DNA from: an uncultured Sphingomonadales bacterium
Lineage (GTDB): Bacteria > Pseudomonadota > Alphaproteobacteria > Sphingomonadales > Rhodothalassiaceae
DNA: 64,000 nucleotides
NCBI GenBank assembly: GCA_947499155.1
Contig: CANMND010000003.1
Span: 62,001 to 126,000, forward strand
Direction: 5' to 3'
The position numbers and the translations under genes are program-made. The notes under the pieces were generated by a model. It saw only the letters and a program-made list of their open reading frames with translations, searched no databases and was not told the DNA's origin. This document shows, piece after piece, positions 1-9,803 of the stretch. The first letter of the stretch is position 1, and the number at the start of each line of letters is the position of its first letter.

Positions 1-843
1 CGCGTTCCCATGGGGTCTGACGGCGGCGCATGGGCAACCGATCCGGCTGTAGCCATGCCGACATATTTCGTCCCGCAGGGCATATCAGCCGATCTGATCG
101 CCACCAAATACGGCTTCAGTCGCGACGATGTGGACGCCTATGCCGTCGAAAGCCAAAAGCGCGCAAAGGCCGCCTGGGACGACAAACGGTTCGCACGCTC
201 CATCCTGCCGGTGAAAGACGTGATGGGGGAAACCGTCCTTGATCATGACGAACATATGCGTCCGCAGACGGACATGCAGTCCCTGGGTGCGCTCAAACCA
301 TCTTTTGCAGAACTTGGTGCCAATTACGGCTTTAATTCCGTCGCTCTTCAGCGCTACCCGGAAATCGAACGGATCGAACATGTTCACCATGCAGGCAATT
401 CATCAGGAATTGTTGATGGTTCGGCAGGGCTTTTGATCGGTAGCCGGGAAATCGGTGAGAAAACCGGCATGAAGCCCCGCGCCCGTATCCGTGCTTATGC
501 ATCGATTGGATCGGAGCCAACCATCATGTTGACCGGCCCTTCCTATGCAGCAGAAAAAGCGCTGAAACGTGCAGGCATGACCGCTGATGATATCGACCTT
601 TGGGAATTGAACGAAGCCTTTGCCGCCGTTGTCTTGCGCTTCATGCAGGCATTGGATGTGGACCATTCAAAGATGAATGTGAATGGCGGAGCGATTGCCA
701 TGGGCCACCCCCTTGGCGCGACGGGCGCCATGATCTTGGGCACTATGGTGGACGAGCTTGAACGTTCAGGCAAATCCACAGCCCTTGTCACCTTGTGCAT
801 CGGCGCAGGCATGGGAACAGCAACCATTATCGAGCGCGTCTGA
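1..843 (+). CDS. Acetyl-CoA C-acyltransferase (thiolase), 5' truncated
   Basis: This is the C-terminal ~280 residues of a thiolase; the frame is open from base 1, so the N-terminal third with the nucleophilic Cys lies outside the window. Visible family motifs are GSDGGAWA, the [16 protein letters not shown] block with the catalytic His, and the C-terminal [10 protein letters not shown] with the second active-site Cys. Thiolases cleave 3-ketoacyl-CoA with CoA, or run the reverse condensation. It sits 18 nt upstream of a FadB/FadJ-like gene, so it is most likely the thiolase (FadA-like) subunit of a beta-oxidation complex. The family call is firm; chain-length preference cannot be told. Confidence 0.93.
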   Translation, partial: RVPMGSDGGAWATDPAVAMPTYFVPQGISADLIATKYGFSRDDVDAYAVESQKRAKAAWDDKRFARSILPVKDVMGETVLDHDEHMRPQTDMQSLGALKPSFAELGANYGFNSVALQRYPEIERIEHVHHAGNSSGIVDGSAGLLIGSREIGEKTGMKPRARIRAYASIGSEPTIMLTGPSYAAEKALKRAGMTADDIDLWELNEAFAAVVLRFMQALDVDHSKMNVNGGAIAMGHPLGATGAMILGTMVDELERSGKSTALVTLCIGAGMGTATIIERV

Positions 844-861
844 GCAGGAAGGGATCAACTA

Positions 862-3066
862 ATGAAAACGATCAAATTTCAGGTCGAAGACGGCGTTGCC
901 CTAATCGGTATCGATGTCCCTGGCCAATCCATGAACGTGATCACCGAACAGTTCACAACCGAGCTTGAAGAGGCTGTCGACAAGGTATTGTCCGACGATG
1001 CCATTATCGGCGCAGTGATCCATTCGGAAAAAGACGCCTTCATGGCAGGTGCGGACCTGCGCATGCTGATGGGTCTTGCCGCCATGGCAAAAACTGCATC
1101 ACCGGGCGAAATCTTTAAGAATGCCGTGCGGCTCAACCGTATTTTACGCAAAATGGAAACCGGCGGTAAAGACGCAAAAGAGCTGATGCGCTCCAAGACA
1201 AAACCCTTTGCCGCTGCCATCAATGGCACAGCACTGGGTGGCGGCTTTGAACTGCCTTTGGCCTGTCACTTGCGTATTGCCGCTGATGATGGCTCGGTGA
1301 AAATGGGGCTGCCGGAAGTCATGGTCGGCCTGATACCCGGCGCAGGCGGCACGCAGCGCCTGCCCCGGCTTATCGGCATACAGGCGTCCTTGCAGCTTTT
1401 GTCCACGGGCAAGAATATCTCAGGCAAGGAAGGTGTGGGCTTTGGCATATTGAAAGCACTGGCCCCCCGTGACCAACTGGTGGAAAAAGCAAAAGAGCTT
1501 GTTAAAGCCAATCCGAAAGTGATCCAGCCATGGGACCAGAAAGGCTTTAAATATCCCGGCGGCGGTGGTGCCATGCATCCCGGTTCAGTCCAGACCTTTA
1601 TGGCGGCCAATGCCATGGCTCGCGACAAGACCTACGGCAATTATCCGGCTGTCCAATATATCCTGTCATCGGTCTATGAAGGCTCCATCGTTCCCATGGA
1701 CAAGGCGGTCGAGATCGAGAGCAAATATTTCTCGCGCCTGATCATGGAGGGCCAGGCGGGCAACATGATCCGCACCCTGTTCGTCAATAAAACCGCAGCC
1801 GAAAAAGGCGCACGCCGCCCCAAAAACATTGACAAGCTGCCAACGAAAAAGATGGGCATGCTTGGGGCCGGTCTCATGGGTGCAGGCATTGCCTTTGTCT
1901 CTGCAAAAGCCGGCATTGACGTGGTGCTGCTAGACCGCGATCAGGCGTCTGCCGACAAGGGCCGCGCCTATTCGGAAAAACTGGTAGAAAAGGCGGTCAA
2001 GCGCCGCAAAATGTCGAAAGAGGATGGCGAGGCCTTGTTGGCACGCATCACAGCCACTGACGACTATGATAAACTTAAGGGTACCGACCTGATTATCGAG
2101 GCAGTGTTTGAAGACCGCGGCCTAAAAGCCGATGTGACGAAAAAAGCGCTGGCTGTAACAGGTGACGACATTATTTTCGCCTCCAACACCTCGACCCTGC
2201 CGATCACGGGTCTGGCGGAAGCATCAAGCCGCCCGGACAATTTCATCGGTATTCATTTCTTCTCACCGGTTGAGAAAATGCCGCTGGTGGAAATTATCAC
2301 CGGCGAGAAAACCGATGATCGGGCGATAGCAAAAGCCCTCGACTATGTGCAGCAGATCAGGAAAACGCCGATTGTCGTCAATGACAGCCGGGGCTTTTAC
2401 ACATCCCGGTCCTTTGGCACCTATGTCATGGAAGGCTATGCCATGGTGGCAGAAGGCATTAACCCGGCTCTGATTGAAAACGCCGGCAAAATGCTGGGCA
2501 TGCCTGTCGGTCCCCTGGCCGTGGGTGATGAAGTGGCCATTGATCTTTCATACAAGATCATGAACCAGACCAAAAAGGATCTGGGAGACGCTTATCAAGC
2601 ATCCCCCGGTGATGTGGTCGTTGATACCTTCGTTGAAAAGCTTGAGCGCTTTGGCCGTAAGAACGGCAAGGGCATGTATGTCTATCCCGAAGACGGTTCA
2701 AAAAAGCATCTGTGGGAAGGCATTGCAGAACATTTCCCCCGCGCTGACACGCAGCCCACTGTCGATGAAGTGAAAACCCGGCTGCTTTACCGCCAGATCG
2801 TCGAATGCGCCCGCTGCTTTGCAGAAGGTGTGCTGACAACTCCGGAAGACGGCGATTTGGGAGCGATTTTCGGCTGGGGTTTTGCGCCCTGGACCGGTGG
2901 CCCATTCAGCCATATGGACTTTATCGGTCTTGATACTTTTATTAAGGAAGCCGACCGGCTGGCTGAAACATATGGCGAGCGGTTCTCAGTCCCTGATCAG
3001 GTCCGGGACATGGCAAAGTCGGGCAAGACCTATTATCCCGCTCTTCATGCCGCAGCCGCCGAATAG
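862..3066 (+). CDS. FadB/FadJ-like enoyl-CoA hydratase / 3-hydroxyacyl-CoA dehydrogenase
   Basis: A 734-residue bifunctional beta-oxidation enzyme. The N-terminal crotonase domain (about 1-200) shows FMAGADLRML, NGTALGGGFEL and GLIPGAGGTQ. The NAD-binding 3-hydroxyacyl-CoA dehydrogenase domain starts near residue 330 with GMLGAGLMGAGIA and has the HFFSPVEKMPLVEI block, followed by C-terminal dehydrogenase domains. It hydrates trans-2-enoyl-CoA and oxidises the 3-hydroxyacyl-CoA; the thiolase encoded 18 nt upstream completes the cycle. AGGAAGG lies just before the ATG. The gene ends at a strong terminator, making a thiolase-fadB operon. The trifunctional family assignment is secure; fadB versus fadJ is not decided here. 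Confidence 0.95.
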   Translation: MKTIKFQVEDGVALIGIDVPGQSMNVITEQFTTELEEAVDKVLSDDAIIGAVIHSEKDAFMAGADLRMLMGLAAMAKTASPGEIFKNAVRLNRILRKMETGGKDAKELMRSKTKPFAAAINGTALGGGFELPLACHLRIAADDGSVKMGLPEVMVGLIPGAGGTQRLPRLIGIQASLQLLSTGKNISGKEGVGFGILKALAPRDQLVEKAKELVKANPKVIQPWDQKGFKYPGGGGAMHPGSVQTFMAANAMARDKTYGNYPAVQYILSSVYEGSIVPMDKAVEIESKYFSRLIMEGQAGNMIRTLFVNKTAAEKGARRPKNIDKLPTKKMGMLGAGLMGAGIAFVSAKAGIDVVLLDRDQASADKGRAYSEKLVEKAVKRRKMSKEDGEALLARITATDDYDKLKGTDLIIEAVFEDRGLKADVTKKALAVTGDDIIFASNTSTLPITGLAEASSRPDNFIGIHFFSPVEKMPLVEIITGEKTDDRAIAKALDYVQQIRKTPIVVNDSRGFYTSRSFGTYVMEGYAMVAEGINPALIENAGKMLGMPVGPLAVGDEVAIDLSYKIMNQTKKDLGDAYQASPGDVVVDTFVEKLERFGRKNGKGMYVYPEDGSKKHLWEGIAEHFPRADTQPTVDEVKTRLLYRQIVECARCFAEGVLTTPEDGDLGAIFGWGFAPWTGGPFSHMDFIGLDTFIKEADRLAETYGERFSVPDQVRDMAKSGKTYYPALHAAAAE

Positions 3067-3090
3067 GCTGCGCATTACCACAAAAGCCCA

Positions 3091-3122
3091 AGCCGGCGGA
3101 GCCATGCTCCCCGGCTTTTTTT
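3091..3122 (+). terminator. Rho-independent terminator of the thiolase-fadB operon
   Basis: AGCCGG and CCGGCT arms enclose an inner GGAGC-CAT-GCTCC hairpin, followed directly by a run of seven T residues, 25 bases after the fadB stop. Confidence 0.9.
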
Positions 3123-3246
3123 AATCGGTAAAGATTTCCAGGCATTTGAACGGTCTTTTAGAGGCGCTGAATTTGGCGTGCCAATTTGACCATAATATTA
3201 ATGTAATTTTAGTCCAAATTTTTCATATGCACATCAGGACATACCT

Positions 3247-5037
3247 ATGGCCCGATATCTCATGCTGTTTACGGCCACCGCTTTGGCGGGGGGCGCTTTT
3301 ATTGCTGTGTCGTCACTGCCAGCACCATCAGAGCAAAACAATGATCGATTGGCAGAATTACTTGATCCTGTGCAAAATGCCCGGCTTGCCTGTCGTGGTG
3401 TAAAGGGTTCTGCGCTGGCAGCAGCCTTTAGGGTCTCGAAGGCCCAGGCAGCAGCGTCCACATCGCCTGAAAGCGCTGACAGACCCTCTCTTTATAAGGG
3501 TCTTGGAGAAGAACATGTCGAGATAAGTACAGAGAGTTCAAAGGCACAGGCCTATTTCGATCAAGGGCTTAAATTTGCATTCGGCTTCAATCACAATGAG
3601 GCAGCCCGCGCCTTTCGCGAAGCACAGCGCCATGATCCCCAATGCGCCATGTGTTACTGGGGTGAGGCTCTGGTGCTTGGTCCCAACATCAATGCGCCGA
3701 TGGATGTGTCAGCCCACAGTCCTGCCCTTGAAGCGTTGGCCACGGCCATAAAACTGGCGCCTCACGCGACCAATATGGAACAGGCGCTGATAAATGCACT
3801 TGATACCCGTTATTCTATTGAGTTCACGGAAGACCGTAACGATCTCGATGACGCCTATGCCAATGCGATGATGGCGGTTGCACAGCAATTCGAAGAACAA
3901 AACCATATCCAAATACTGGCGGCAGAAGCGATCATGGATGCACAGCCGTGGATTTATTGGGAACCGGATGGACAAACACCTACCGGTCGAGCCGGTCATG
4001 CTATCACCATGATTGAGAATATCCTTGCCCGGGATCCCAACAATGCCGCCGCTATCCACCTCTATATTCATCTGGTGGAAGCCTCTGCCGCGCCGGAGCG
4101 TGCTGAACCCTATGCAGACAGGCTCGCCGCCCTTATGCCGTCAGCCGGTCACATCGTTCACATGCCGTCCCATCTGTATTACAGGATTGGGCGCTATCGT
4201 GATGCCATCAAGACCAACGTAAAAGCCATAGCCGCCGATGAGGCTTATTTCGATGTGGCAGGCCGTAACGGTATCTATGGGTATGGCTATTATCCTCACA
4301 ATGTCCACTTTGCGCTGGGCTCGTCGCAGATGGCAGGGGACGAGAAAAGATCACATGCCATGGCTTCAAAGCTTGGCGATCTGATCCCGGTAGATGCCGC
4401 CCTTGCGGTTCCCGCCTTTATGCAGCCGATCGTCGCCGCTCCCTACTTTTCATATGCCCAATTCCCGGATCAGAGTCTGCGGGACAGGATGCCCATGCCC
4501 GACGCACGCATGCCTTATGTTCTGGCTATGTGGCACTATATGAAAGGTTCTGATTACATCAGGTTGAACAAAAAGAATGATGTGAATCGCGAAATAGCGG
4601 CCATAAATGCCATTAAGGATAATGCGGACTTCTCAGCCATGGAGGACGGAGGAGCTCCTGCAACTGTGATCCTGGATATAGCCATTCATGTCTTGCAAGG
4701 TCGCGCGGCCATGATGGAAAACAACTACCGGGCCGCCATACCCTTTTTCAAGAGGGCAACAGAGCTTCAAGGCAGCCTGCCCTATATGGAACCACCTTAT
4801 TGGTATTACCCTGTCGGCCAGTCGCTTGGCGCTGCCCAATTACTGGCGGGATCGGCAGACGAGGCCGTGCAAACCCTGCGTCAAAGTCTTTATCGCTCGC
4901 CCAACAATGCCTATGCACTTTATGCGTTGGCGCAAGCCGAAAAAGCGCGTGGCCAGACTGAGGCATCAAAAGCCGCCAAAAAAGCCTATAAAGCCGCCTG
5001 GATGGGGAAAGATACGCCAGATTTAGAGCGAATGTGA
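3247..5037 (+). CDS. Exported TPR-repeat protein of unknown function
   Basis: A 596-residue protein with an N-terminal hydrophobic segment (about residues 4-25), probably a signal peptide or anchor. From about residue 100 it holds helical repeat units of TPR type, for example AYFDQGLKFAFGFNHNEAAR followed by CAMCYWGEALVLGPNINAP, and C-terminal units around residues 510-580. This matches a conserved but uncharacterised bacterial family with the CxMCxWGxA signature. The CAMC pair could bind a metal or form a disulfide, but nothing shows this. It is a single gene between the fadB terminator and the convergent xerC, only 15 nt apart. Function unknown. Confidence 0.8.
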   Translation: MARYLMLFTATALAGGAFIAVSSLPAPSEQNNDRLAELLDPVQNARLACRGVKGSALAAAFRVSKAQAAASTSPESADRPSLYKGLGEEHVEISTESSKAQAYFDQGLKFAFGFNHNEAARAFREAQRHDPQCAMCYWGEALVLGPNINAPMDVSAHSPALEALATAIKLAPHATNMEQALINALDTRYSIEFTEDRNDLDDAYANAMMAVAQQFEEQNHIQILAAEAIMDAQPWIYWEPDGQTPTGRAGHAITMIENILARDPNNAAAIHLYIHLVEASAAPERAEPYADRLAALMPSAGHIVHMPSHLYYRIGRYRDAIKTNVKAIAADEAYFDVAGRNGIYGYGYYPHNVHFALGSSQMAGDEKRSHAMASKLGDLIPVDAALAVPAFMQPIVAAPYFSYAQFPDQSLRDRMPMPDARMPYVLAMWHYMKGSDYIRLNKKNDVNREIAAINAIKDNADFSAMEDGGAPATVILDIAIHVLQGRAAMMENNYRAAIPFFKRATELQGSLPYMEPPYWYYPVGQSLGAAQLLAGSADEAVQTLRQSLYRSPNNAYALYALAQAEKARGQTEASKAAKKAYKAAWMGKDTPDLERM

Positions 5038-5052
5038 TAACCAGGCCAGATT

Positions 5053-6018
5053 TCAGGCGCGCGGGTGCGCTTTATTATAAACCGCCATCAATCGAGCGTT
5101 ATCCACCTCGGTATAGCCTTGCGTCGTTGAAAGCGATGAATGCCCCAGAAGTTCCTGGATGGTGCGTAAATCGCCGTCTGCGACAAGCAGGTGAGTGGCA
5201 AAGCTGTGTCTTAGCGCATGGGGCGTCGCGCTGTCTGGCAGGCCCATGGCAATACGTGCTTTTTCCATGGATTTTTGTACGGCGCGCGCCCCCAGTCTTT
5301 TTCCACGTACGCCATAGAACAATGGTGCATCATCTGTTTTTGGATGAGGTGAAAGGTCGAGATAACGGTCAACTGCTGCACGCACCACGGGAAGAACCGG
5401 AACCAGCCTTTCTCTCTCCCGCTTGCCCCGGATCAACAGCATGTCCCCTCTCTGACGCCATGTGGCAAGGTCAAGGCCTAGGGCTTCCGATATCCGAAGT
5501 CCACAACCATAAAGCATGGTGAGGACGGCCACATCCCGCGCTGCTATCCACTGGTAGCGCGCCTGTTCACCGGCGGATTTCAAAACTTCACGTGCTCCGT
5601 CTTCACTCAAGGGACGGGGAATACGCGCGGGCTGTTTTGGCGTACGAACTGCCGATAAGGAATCGTTACGAATTCCGTGAACATGGTCGAGATAACGGAA
5701 AAATGACCGTAAAGCAGACAGATTTCGTGCAACAGACTGTGCCCCGGCGCCTTCTTTACGGCGAGATGCAAGGAATGCGCGAAAGGTAGAAATATTAACA
5801 CCCACTAAATCTTCTGGGGATATAATTTTCCCAAAGTATCGTGTAAGAAAGCGAAAAAAAGAAAGAAGATCATGAGTATAGGCTGATACCGTATGTTGTG
5901 AAAAGCGCTTCTCTGAATTGAGAACTCGCAACCAGCCCTCCGTCATTACTACTATAACGGGTGACGTATTTGGTAAGTTGATTGAGGTATAAGCAAAAGC
6001 TTCTTGTTTCTTTTCCAT
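5053..6018 (-). CDS. xerC: Tyrosine recombinase XerC
   Basis: Site-specific tyrosine recombinase of about 321 residues, the usual Xer length. It has an N-terminal SAM-like core-binding domain and a C-terminal catalytic domain with YGCGLRISEALGL (first catalytic Arg), LRHSFATHLL (His and Arg) and LGHSSLSTTQGYTEV with the nucleophilic Tyr near the end. XerC acts with XerD to resolve chromosome dimers at dif. The open frame extends upstream to 6123, but that would overlap the divergent PAS gene, so the ATG at 6018 is preferred. Proximity to priA fits the chromosomal xerC of alphaproteobacteria rather than a phage integrase. A XerD-like gene lies at 37050. Confidence 0.87.
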   Translation of the reverse strand: MEKKQEAFAYTSINLPNTSPVIVVMTEGWLRVLNSEKRFSQHTVSAYTHDLLSFFRFLTRYFGKIISPEDLVGVNISTFRAFLASRRKEGAGAQSVARNLSALRSFFRYLDHVHGIRNDSLSAVRTPKQPARIPRPLSEDGAREVLKSAGEQARYQWIAARDVAVLTMLYGCGLRISEALGLDLATWRQRGDMLLIRGKRERERLVPVLPVVRAAVDRYLDLSPHPKTDDAPLFYGVRGKRLGARAVQKSMEKARIAMGLPDSATPHALRHSFATHLLVADGDLRTIQELLGHSSLSTTQGYTEVDNARLMAVYNKAHPRA

Positions 6019-6061
6019 TTGCCTGCAATGCTTAATATAGGTTTTCAAAGGGTTTGAATCT

Positions 6062-6604
6062 GTGTTTAAGCGTATCAAATCTTCCGTCATCAATGTGGTC
6101 GCAGGACCCTCCTTCTGCGGCACAGAGCCCGCGCCTGAAGAACTTGAGGCATTTTGCAGAAACTTTCATAGCCCGTCGACCATTCAATTGTTCGACTACT
6201 GGCGCTCGAAATGCCATGGCAATGATATCCCATTGCGCGTTGACATGCAGCCATTGGAGATGAAATCCATCCTGTCGCGTCTGGTGATATGGGATTATAT
6301 CCCGGAAATAGAGGCAAATCGTGTTCGGCTGGCAGGCACTGGGCTTGAAGAAGCCCTCCCATATGATCCTTCCGGCCAGTTGAACACAGAGGTGCTGCCG
6401 GAAGAATGGAATCAGGCCATGCGTGAGACGGGTGCCAATTTTTATAGTGAAAAGCGGCCCTTGTACTTTCTTTTATCCCTTGCCCCTTTTGAACGCGATC
6501 ATGTGATTTTCGAGTTTTTGTCTGTACCCCTCCGCCGTGATGGTGACGAAGCCAATATGGGGATCGGTCTGTTCGACAGGGTGGAAAATCAGGAAGCTGC
6601 CTGA
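6062..6604 (+). CDS. PAS_5-type PAS domain protein
   Basis: A 180-residue protein starting with GTG. From about residue 35 it matches the PAS fold family common in alphaproteobacteria (PAS_5): a stretch around IQLFDYWRSK, LSRLVIWDYIPEI and VRLAGTGLEEALPYD, with a C-terminal strand FEFLSVPLRRDGD. No effector domain (kinase, GGDEF, HTH) is attached, so it is a stand-alone sensor or binding domain with unknown ligand and partner. It is divergent from xerC with 43 nt between the start codons. The start is uncertain because no ATG is available close by. Confidence 0.7.
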   Translation: MFKRIKSSVINVVAGPSFCGTEPAPEELEAFCRNFHSPSTIQLFDYWRSKCHGNDIPLRVDMQPLEMKSILSRLVIWDYIPEIEANRVRLAGTGLEEALPYDPSGQLNTEVLPEEWNQAMRETGANFYSEKRPLYFLLSLAPFERDHVIFEFLSVPLRRDGDEANMGIGLFDRVENQEAA

Positions 6605-6633
6605 ACCGCGAGGATGAGAATGCGGACGCGCCA

Positions 6634-6667
6634 TTAAAAAGGGGTATGGCTTCAGGCCACACCCCTT
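6634..6667 (-). terminator. Terminator of the transaldolase gene
   Basis: The arms AAGGGGTATGGC and GCCACACCCCTT (one mismatch) flank a short loop. Read on the minus strand the hairpin is followed by CTTTTTAAT, so it terminates the leftward transaldolase transcript; on the plus strand there is no T run. Confidence 0.8.
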
Positions 6668-6693
6668 CACTCAAAATCACAATCTGATAAAGA

Positions 6694-7347
6694 TCAGAGA
6701 ATTTTCTGGCCCGTTGCAGCCCAATCCTTCAAAAAGCCCTCAAGGCCCTTGTCTGTCAGCGGGTGATTGGCAAGCTTGCGGATAACGTCTGCCGGAATTG
6801 TCGCCACATCAGCTCCGATCAGCGCAGCTTCCAGCACATGAACCGGGTGACGCACGGACGCGACAAGAATTTCCGTATCAAAGGCGTAATTATCATAGAT
6901 CGTGCGGATATCTTCGATCAGCGCCATCCCATCGAAGCCCACATCATCATGCCTGCCAACAAAGGGGGAAATGAAGGCCGCGCCTGCCTTTGCTGCCAGC
7001 AGGGCCTGATTGGCGGAAAAGCACAAGGTCACATTGACCATGACGCCATCACTTGCCAGTGCCTTGCAGGTTTTAAGGCCATCAATGGTCAGCGGTACCT
7101 TCACGGCGATATTGTCGGCAATTGCTGCCAGCTTGCGCCCTTCCTTCAGCATGGTTACATGATCAAGGGCGACAGTTTCGGCCGAAACGGGGCCATCAAC
7201 TATGCCCGCGATTTCTTCTACCACTTCAAGGAAATCACGACCGGACTTCTTGATCAGCGACGGATTTGTTGTCACACCGTCCAAAAGGCCGGTATCATTC
7301 AATTCGCGGATATCATTGACATCAGCGGTATCGACAAAGAATTTCAT
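6694..7347 (-). CDS. tal: Transaldolase / fructose-6-phosphate aldolase family
   Basis: A 217-residue single-domain TIM-barrel enzyme of the short transaldolase class. It shows [14 protein letters not shown], the [10 protein letters not shown] motif and NIAVKVPLT with the Schiff-base Lys, plus [12 protein letters not shown]. Short transaldolases transfer a dihydroxyacetone unit between sugar phosphates in the pentose phosphate pathway; some close relatives are fructose-6-phosphate aldolases, and the two cannot be separated by eye. The length and position near priA and xerC are typical of alphaproteobacteria. Transcribed leftward and ended by the hairpin at 6634-6667. Confidence 0.92.
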   Translation of the reverse strand: MKFFVDTADVNDIRELNDTGLLDGVTTNPSLIKKSGRDFLEVVEEIAGIVDGPVSAETVALDHVTMLKEGRKLAAIADNIAVKVPLTIDGLKTCKALASDGVMVNVTLCFSANQALLAAKAGAAFISPFVGRHDDVGFDGMALIEDIRTIYDNYAFDTEILVASVRHPVHVLEAALIGADVATIPADVIRKLANHPLTDKGLEGFLKDWAATGQKIL

Positions 7348-7448
7348 GGTCTGGGTGCCTTGTGTTTGAAGAGCGTTGCCACAGGTCTCAACATTGCCCC
7401 GGTGCTATCGCGTCAGGGCCAGAATTGCAAGCCGAAGACAAGTGACCA

Positions 7449-9710
7449 TTGGCCCGAAGCATAGATGAGGCTAGTGTTTCGCCCGTGACCAGAAAAGAAC
7501 ATCACTCCCTGCCCGGCTTATTAAGGGAACAGCGCATCAAGGTGCTGTTGCCGCTCGCGGTCGAGTCTGCCTTTGATTATATCGCCGAGCCGCCGCTGCC
7601 ACTTCCGGGACGTGTCGTCCTTGTCCCACTGGGCAAGAAGCAGCGGGTTGGTGTGGTCTGGGATGACGATAGTCCGGACAACAAATCAGGTGGCGACCAG
7701 GATACTGTGGATGCATCACGCCTGAAGCCCATAGCAGATGTGTTGTCCGTGCCCTCCATGACTCCATCGATGCGGCGCTTTGTTGAATGGGTGGCGCGCT
7801 ATACCATGGCGCCCCTTGGCTCGGTTCTCAAAATGGCCCTGTCTCCACAGTTGGTCACCGCCAAAGCACCCACACAAATGCACTATTACCCGACCAACAA
7901 CGTGCCCGACCGCATGACGGACATGCGCAAGGCGGTTCTGGCGTGTGCCACTGAGACGCCCGGCACCGTCCGTGATCTTGCTGTCCGCTCAGGCGCAAGT
8001 GAAGGGGTTATACGCGGGCTGGTCAAGGCCGGAGCTTTGGCGGCACAAGCCATTGAAACGGACAGGCCCTTTCCCGAACCTGATCCATCCACCCCCGGCC
8101 CCATTCTCAACGACGATCAGGCCAACGCCGCCGCTACACTTACAAGCGCTGTTACTGCCCGGGCCTTTTCCCCGATCCTGCTGGAAGGCGTGACTGGATC
8201 TGGCAAGACTGAAGTTTATTTCGAAGCCATGGCCACAGCGCTCACCCGTCCCCATGCACAAATTCTGGTGCTGCTACCGGAAATTGCCCTCACTAGCCAG
8301 TGGCTGGACCGATTTGAAGCACGCTTTGGCGTCCGGCCCGTGGAATGGCATTCCGACCTCACGCCGGCTGAGAGACGAAGGGCATGGCATGAGGTGGCAA
8401 AAGGCCGGGCGCGGGTGGTGGTTGGCGCCCGGTCCGCCCTGTTCCTGCCCTTTGCAGACCTGTCTCTTGTCATCGTTGATGAAGAGCATGACCCCAGTTT
8501 CAAGCAGGAAGACGGCGTCTTGTACAACGCCCGCGACATGGCGGTCGTGCGGGCACAGATTGAAGGAGTGCCTGTTGTTCTCAGCACCGCCACTCCTGCA
8601 CTTGAAACCCTTTTAAATGCAAAAACCGGGCGCTATAAGCATATTCGCATGACTGCACGCCATGGCGATGCGGAATTGCCTGAAATCAAGGCGATCGACC
8701 TGCGTCTGGACCCGCCGTCCAGCAATGACTGGATTGCGCCACTGCTTGCCGACACCATCACCGAAACGCTGGCTCGGAATGAACAATGCCTGCTGTTCCT
8801 TAACCGCCGGGGCTATGCGCCACTTACCTTGTGCCGGACCTGCGGGACGCGGCTCACCTGCCCCCATTGCACCGCATGGCTTGTCGAACACCGCCAGCAC
8901 GGCCATGTGATCTGTCATCATTGCGGCTTTAACCAGCCCACGCCCCAGCGCTGTCCCGACTGCGACGGTGAAAAGACCCTGGTTGCATGTGGTCCCGGCG
9001 TTGAACGGGTGGCAGAAGAAGTCTCCCGCCGCTGGCCGGGCGCGCGCCTTGCCGTCATGACGTCAGATACCATGACCAGTCCGGCCAAGGCCTATGCCCT
9101 GATTTCCCAAATCGAGAGCGGCGCAATTGACATCATCGTCGGTACCCAGATCATCACCAAAGGCTATCATTTCCCGAAACTGACGCTTGTTGGTGTGGTG
9201 GACGCGGATCTGGGCCTGCGTGGCAGTGATCTGCGGGCAGGTGAACGCACATGGCAGCAGATGATGCAGGTGGCAGGCCGCGCCGGACGGGCGGAACACA
9301 AGGGTCTCGTTTTTCTGCAAACCTACGATCCCGGCCATCCTGTTACCGACAGCCTGATCAGGGGCGATCATGACGCCTTCATGTCGCGCGAAGCGGACGA
9401 GCGCCAGCAGGCAGGTATGCCGCCATTTGGACGACTGGCCGGCCTCATCCTGTCCGGTCCCGATCTTGGGGCGGTGACAAAGGCGGGCAAGATATTGGCG
9501 GCCAATGCACCCATGGCCAAGGGTATCGAGGTTTATGGCCCAGCGCCTGCGCCCCTAGCACGTCTGAGAGACCAGCACCGGCATCGCCTGCTTTTGAAAA
9601 CCGCCCGGAACATGCCGATCCAGACAATTCTGAATGACTGGCTGGCACGTGTGAAACTGCCAAATTCCGTCCGCCTGCGTGTCGATATCGACCCTTACAG
9701 TTTCATGTGA
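7449..9710 (+). CDS. priA: Primosomal replication restart helicase PriA
   Basis: A superfamily 2 DNA helicase that reloads the replisome at stalled forks. About 750 residues; Walker A GVTGSGKTEVYFEA near residue 247, DEEHD near 345, and PriA's cysteine-rich zinc insert between about 461 and 507 (CRTCG, CPHC, CHHCG, CPDC). GTQIITKGYHFP and QVAGRAGRAEHKG are the helicase motifs of the second RecA domain. The open frame begins with TTG at 7449; the in-frame GTG at 7485 is equally possible and would shorten the protein by 12 residues. Divergent from the transaldolase gene. Confidence 0.95.
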   Translation: MARSIDEASVSPVTRKEHHSLPGLLREQRIKVLLPLAVESAFDYIAEPPLPLPGRVVLVPLGKKQRVGVVWDDDSPDNKSGGDQDTVDASRLKPIADVLSVPSMTPSMRRFVEWVARYTMAPLGSVLKMALSPQLVTAKAPTQMHYYPTNNVPDRMTDMRKAVLACATETPGTVRDLAVRSGASEGVIRGLVKAGALAAQAIETDRPFPEPDPSTPGPILNDDQANAAATLTSAVTARAFSPILLEGVTGSGKTEVYFEAMATALTRPHAQILVLLPEIALTSQWLDRFEARFGVRPVEWHSDLTPAERRRAWHEVAKGRARVVVGARSALFLPFADLSLVIVDEEHDPSFKQEDGVLYNARDMAVVRAQIEGVPVVLSTATPALETLLNAKTGRYKHIRMTARHGDAELPEIKAIDLRLDPPSSNDWIAPLLADTITETLARNEQCLLFLNRRGYAPLTLCRTCGTRLTCPHCTAWLVEHRQHGHVICHHCGFNQPTPQRCPDCDGEKTLVACGPGVERVAEEVSRRWPGARLAVMTSDTMTSPAKAYALISQIESGAIDIIVGTQIITKGYHFPKLTLVGVVDADLGLRGSDLRAGERTWQQMMQVAGRAGRAEHKGLVFLQTYDPGHPVTDSLIRGDHDAFMSREADERQQAGMPPFGRLAGLILSGPDLGAVTKAGKILAANAPMAKGIEVYGPAPAPLARLRDQHRHRLLLKTARNMPIQTILNDWLARVKLPNSVRLRVDIDPYSFM

Positions 9711-9734
9711 CTGTCCACAATAAAACTGCACATC

Positions 9735-9764
9735 TTGCAATTTTCAAACAAAGTCGCATATAAT
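9735..9764 (+). promoter_or_regulatory. Sigma70-type promoter of the Xre/RES toxin-antitoxin operon
   Basis: TTGCAA (9735-9740) and a perfect TATAAT (9759-9764) are separated by 18 bases, 40 nt ahead of the antitoxin ATG at 9804. This is one of the closest matches to consensus in the window. Confidence 0.7.
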
Positions 9765-9803
9765 GCAGTACTAATCAGCCCCTACAACACTGGAAGGTGC
9801 GTC

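Noticed and set aside
5034-5522. 162-codon ORF opposite xerC
   Set aside because: It lies wholly antisense to conserved xerC codons and has no recognisable domain.
5053-6018. Phage or element integrase
   Set aside because: Length, motifs and the nearby priA fit chromosomal XerC; no attachment sites, excisionase or phage genes are next to it.
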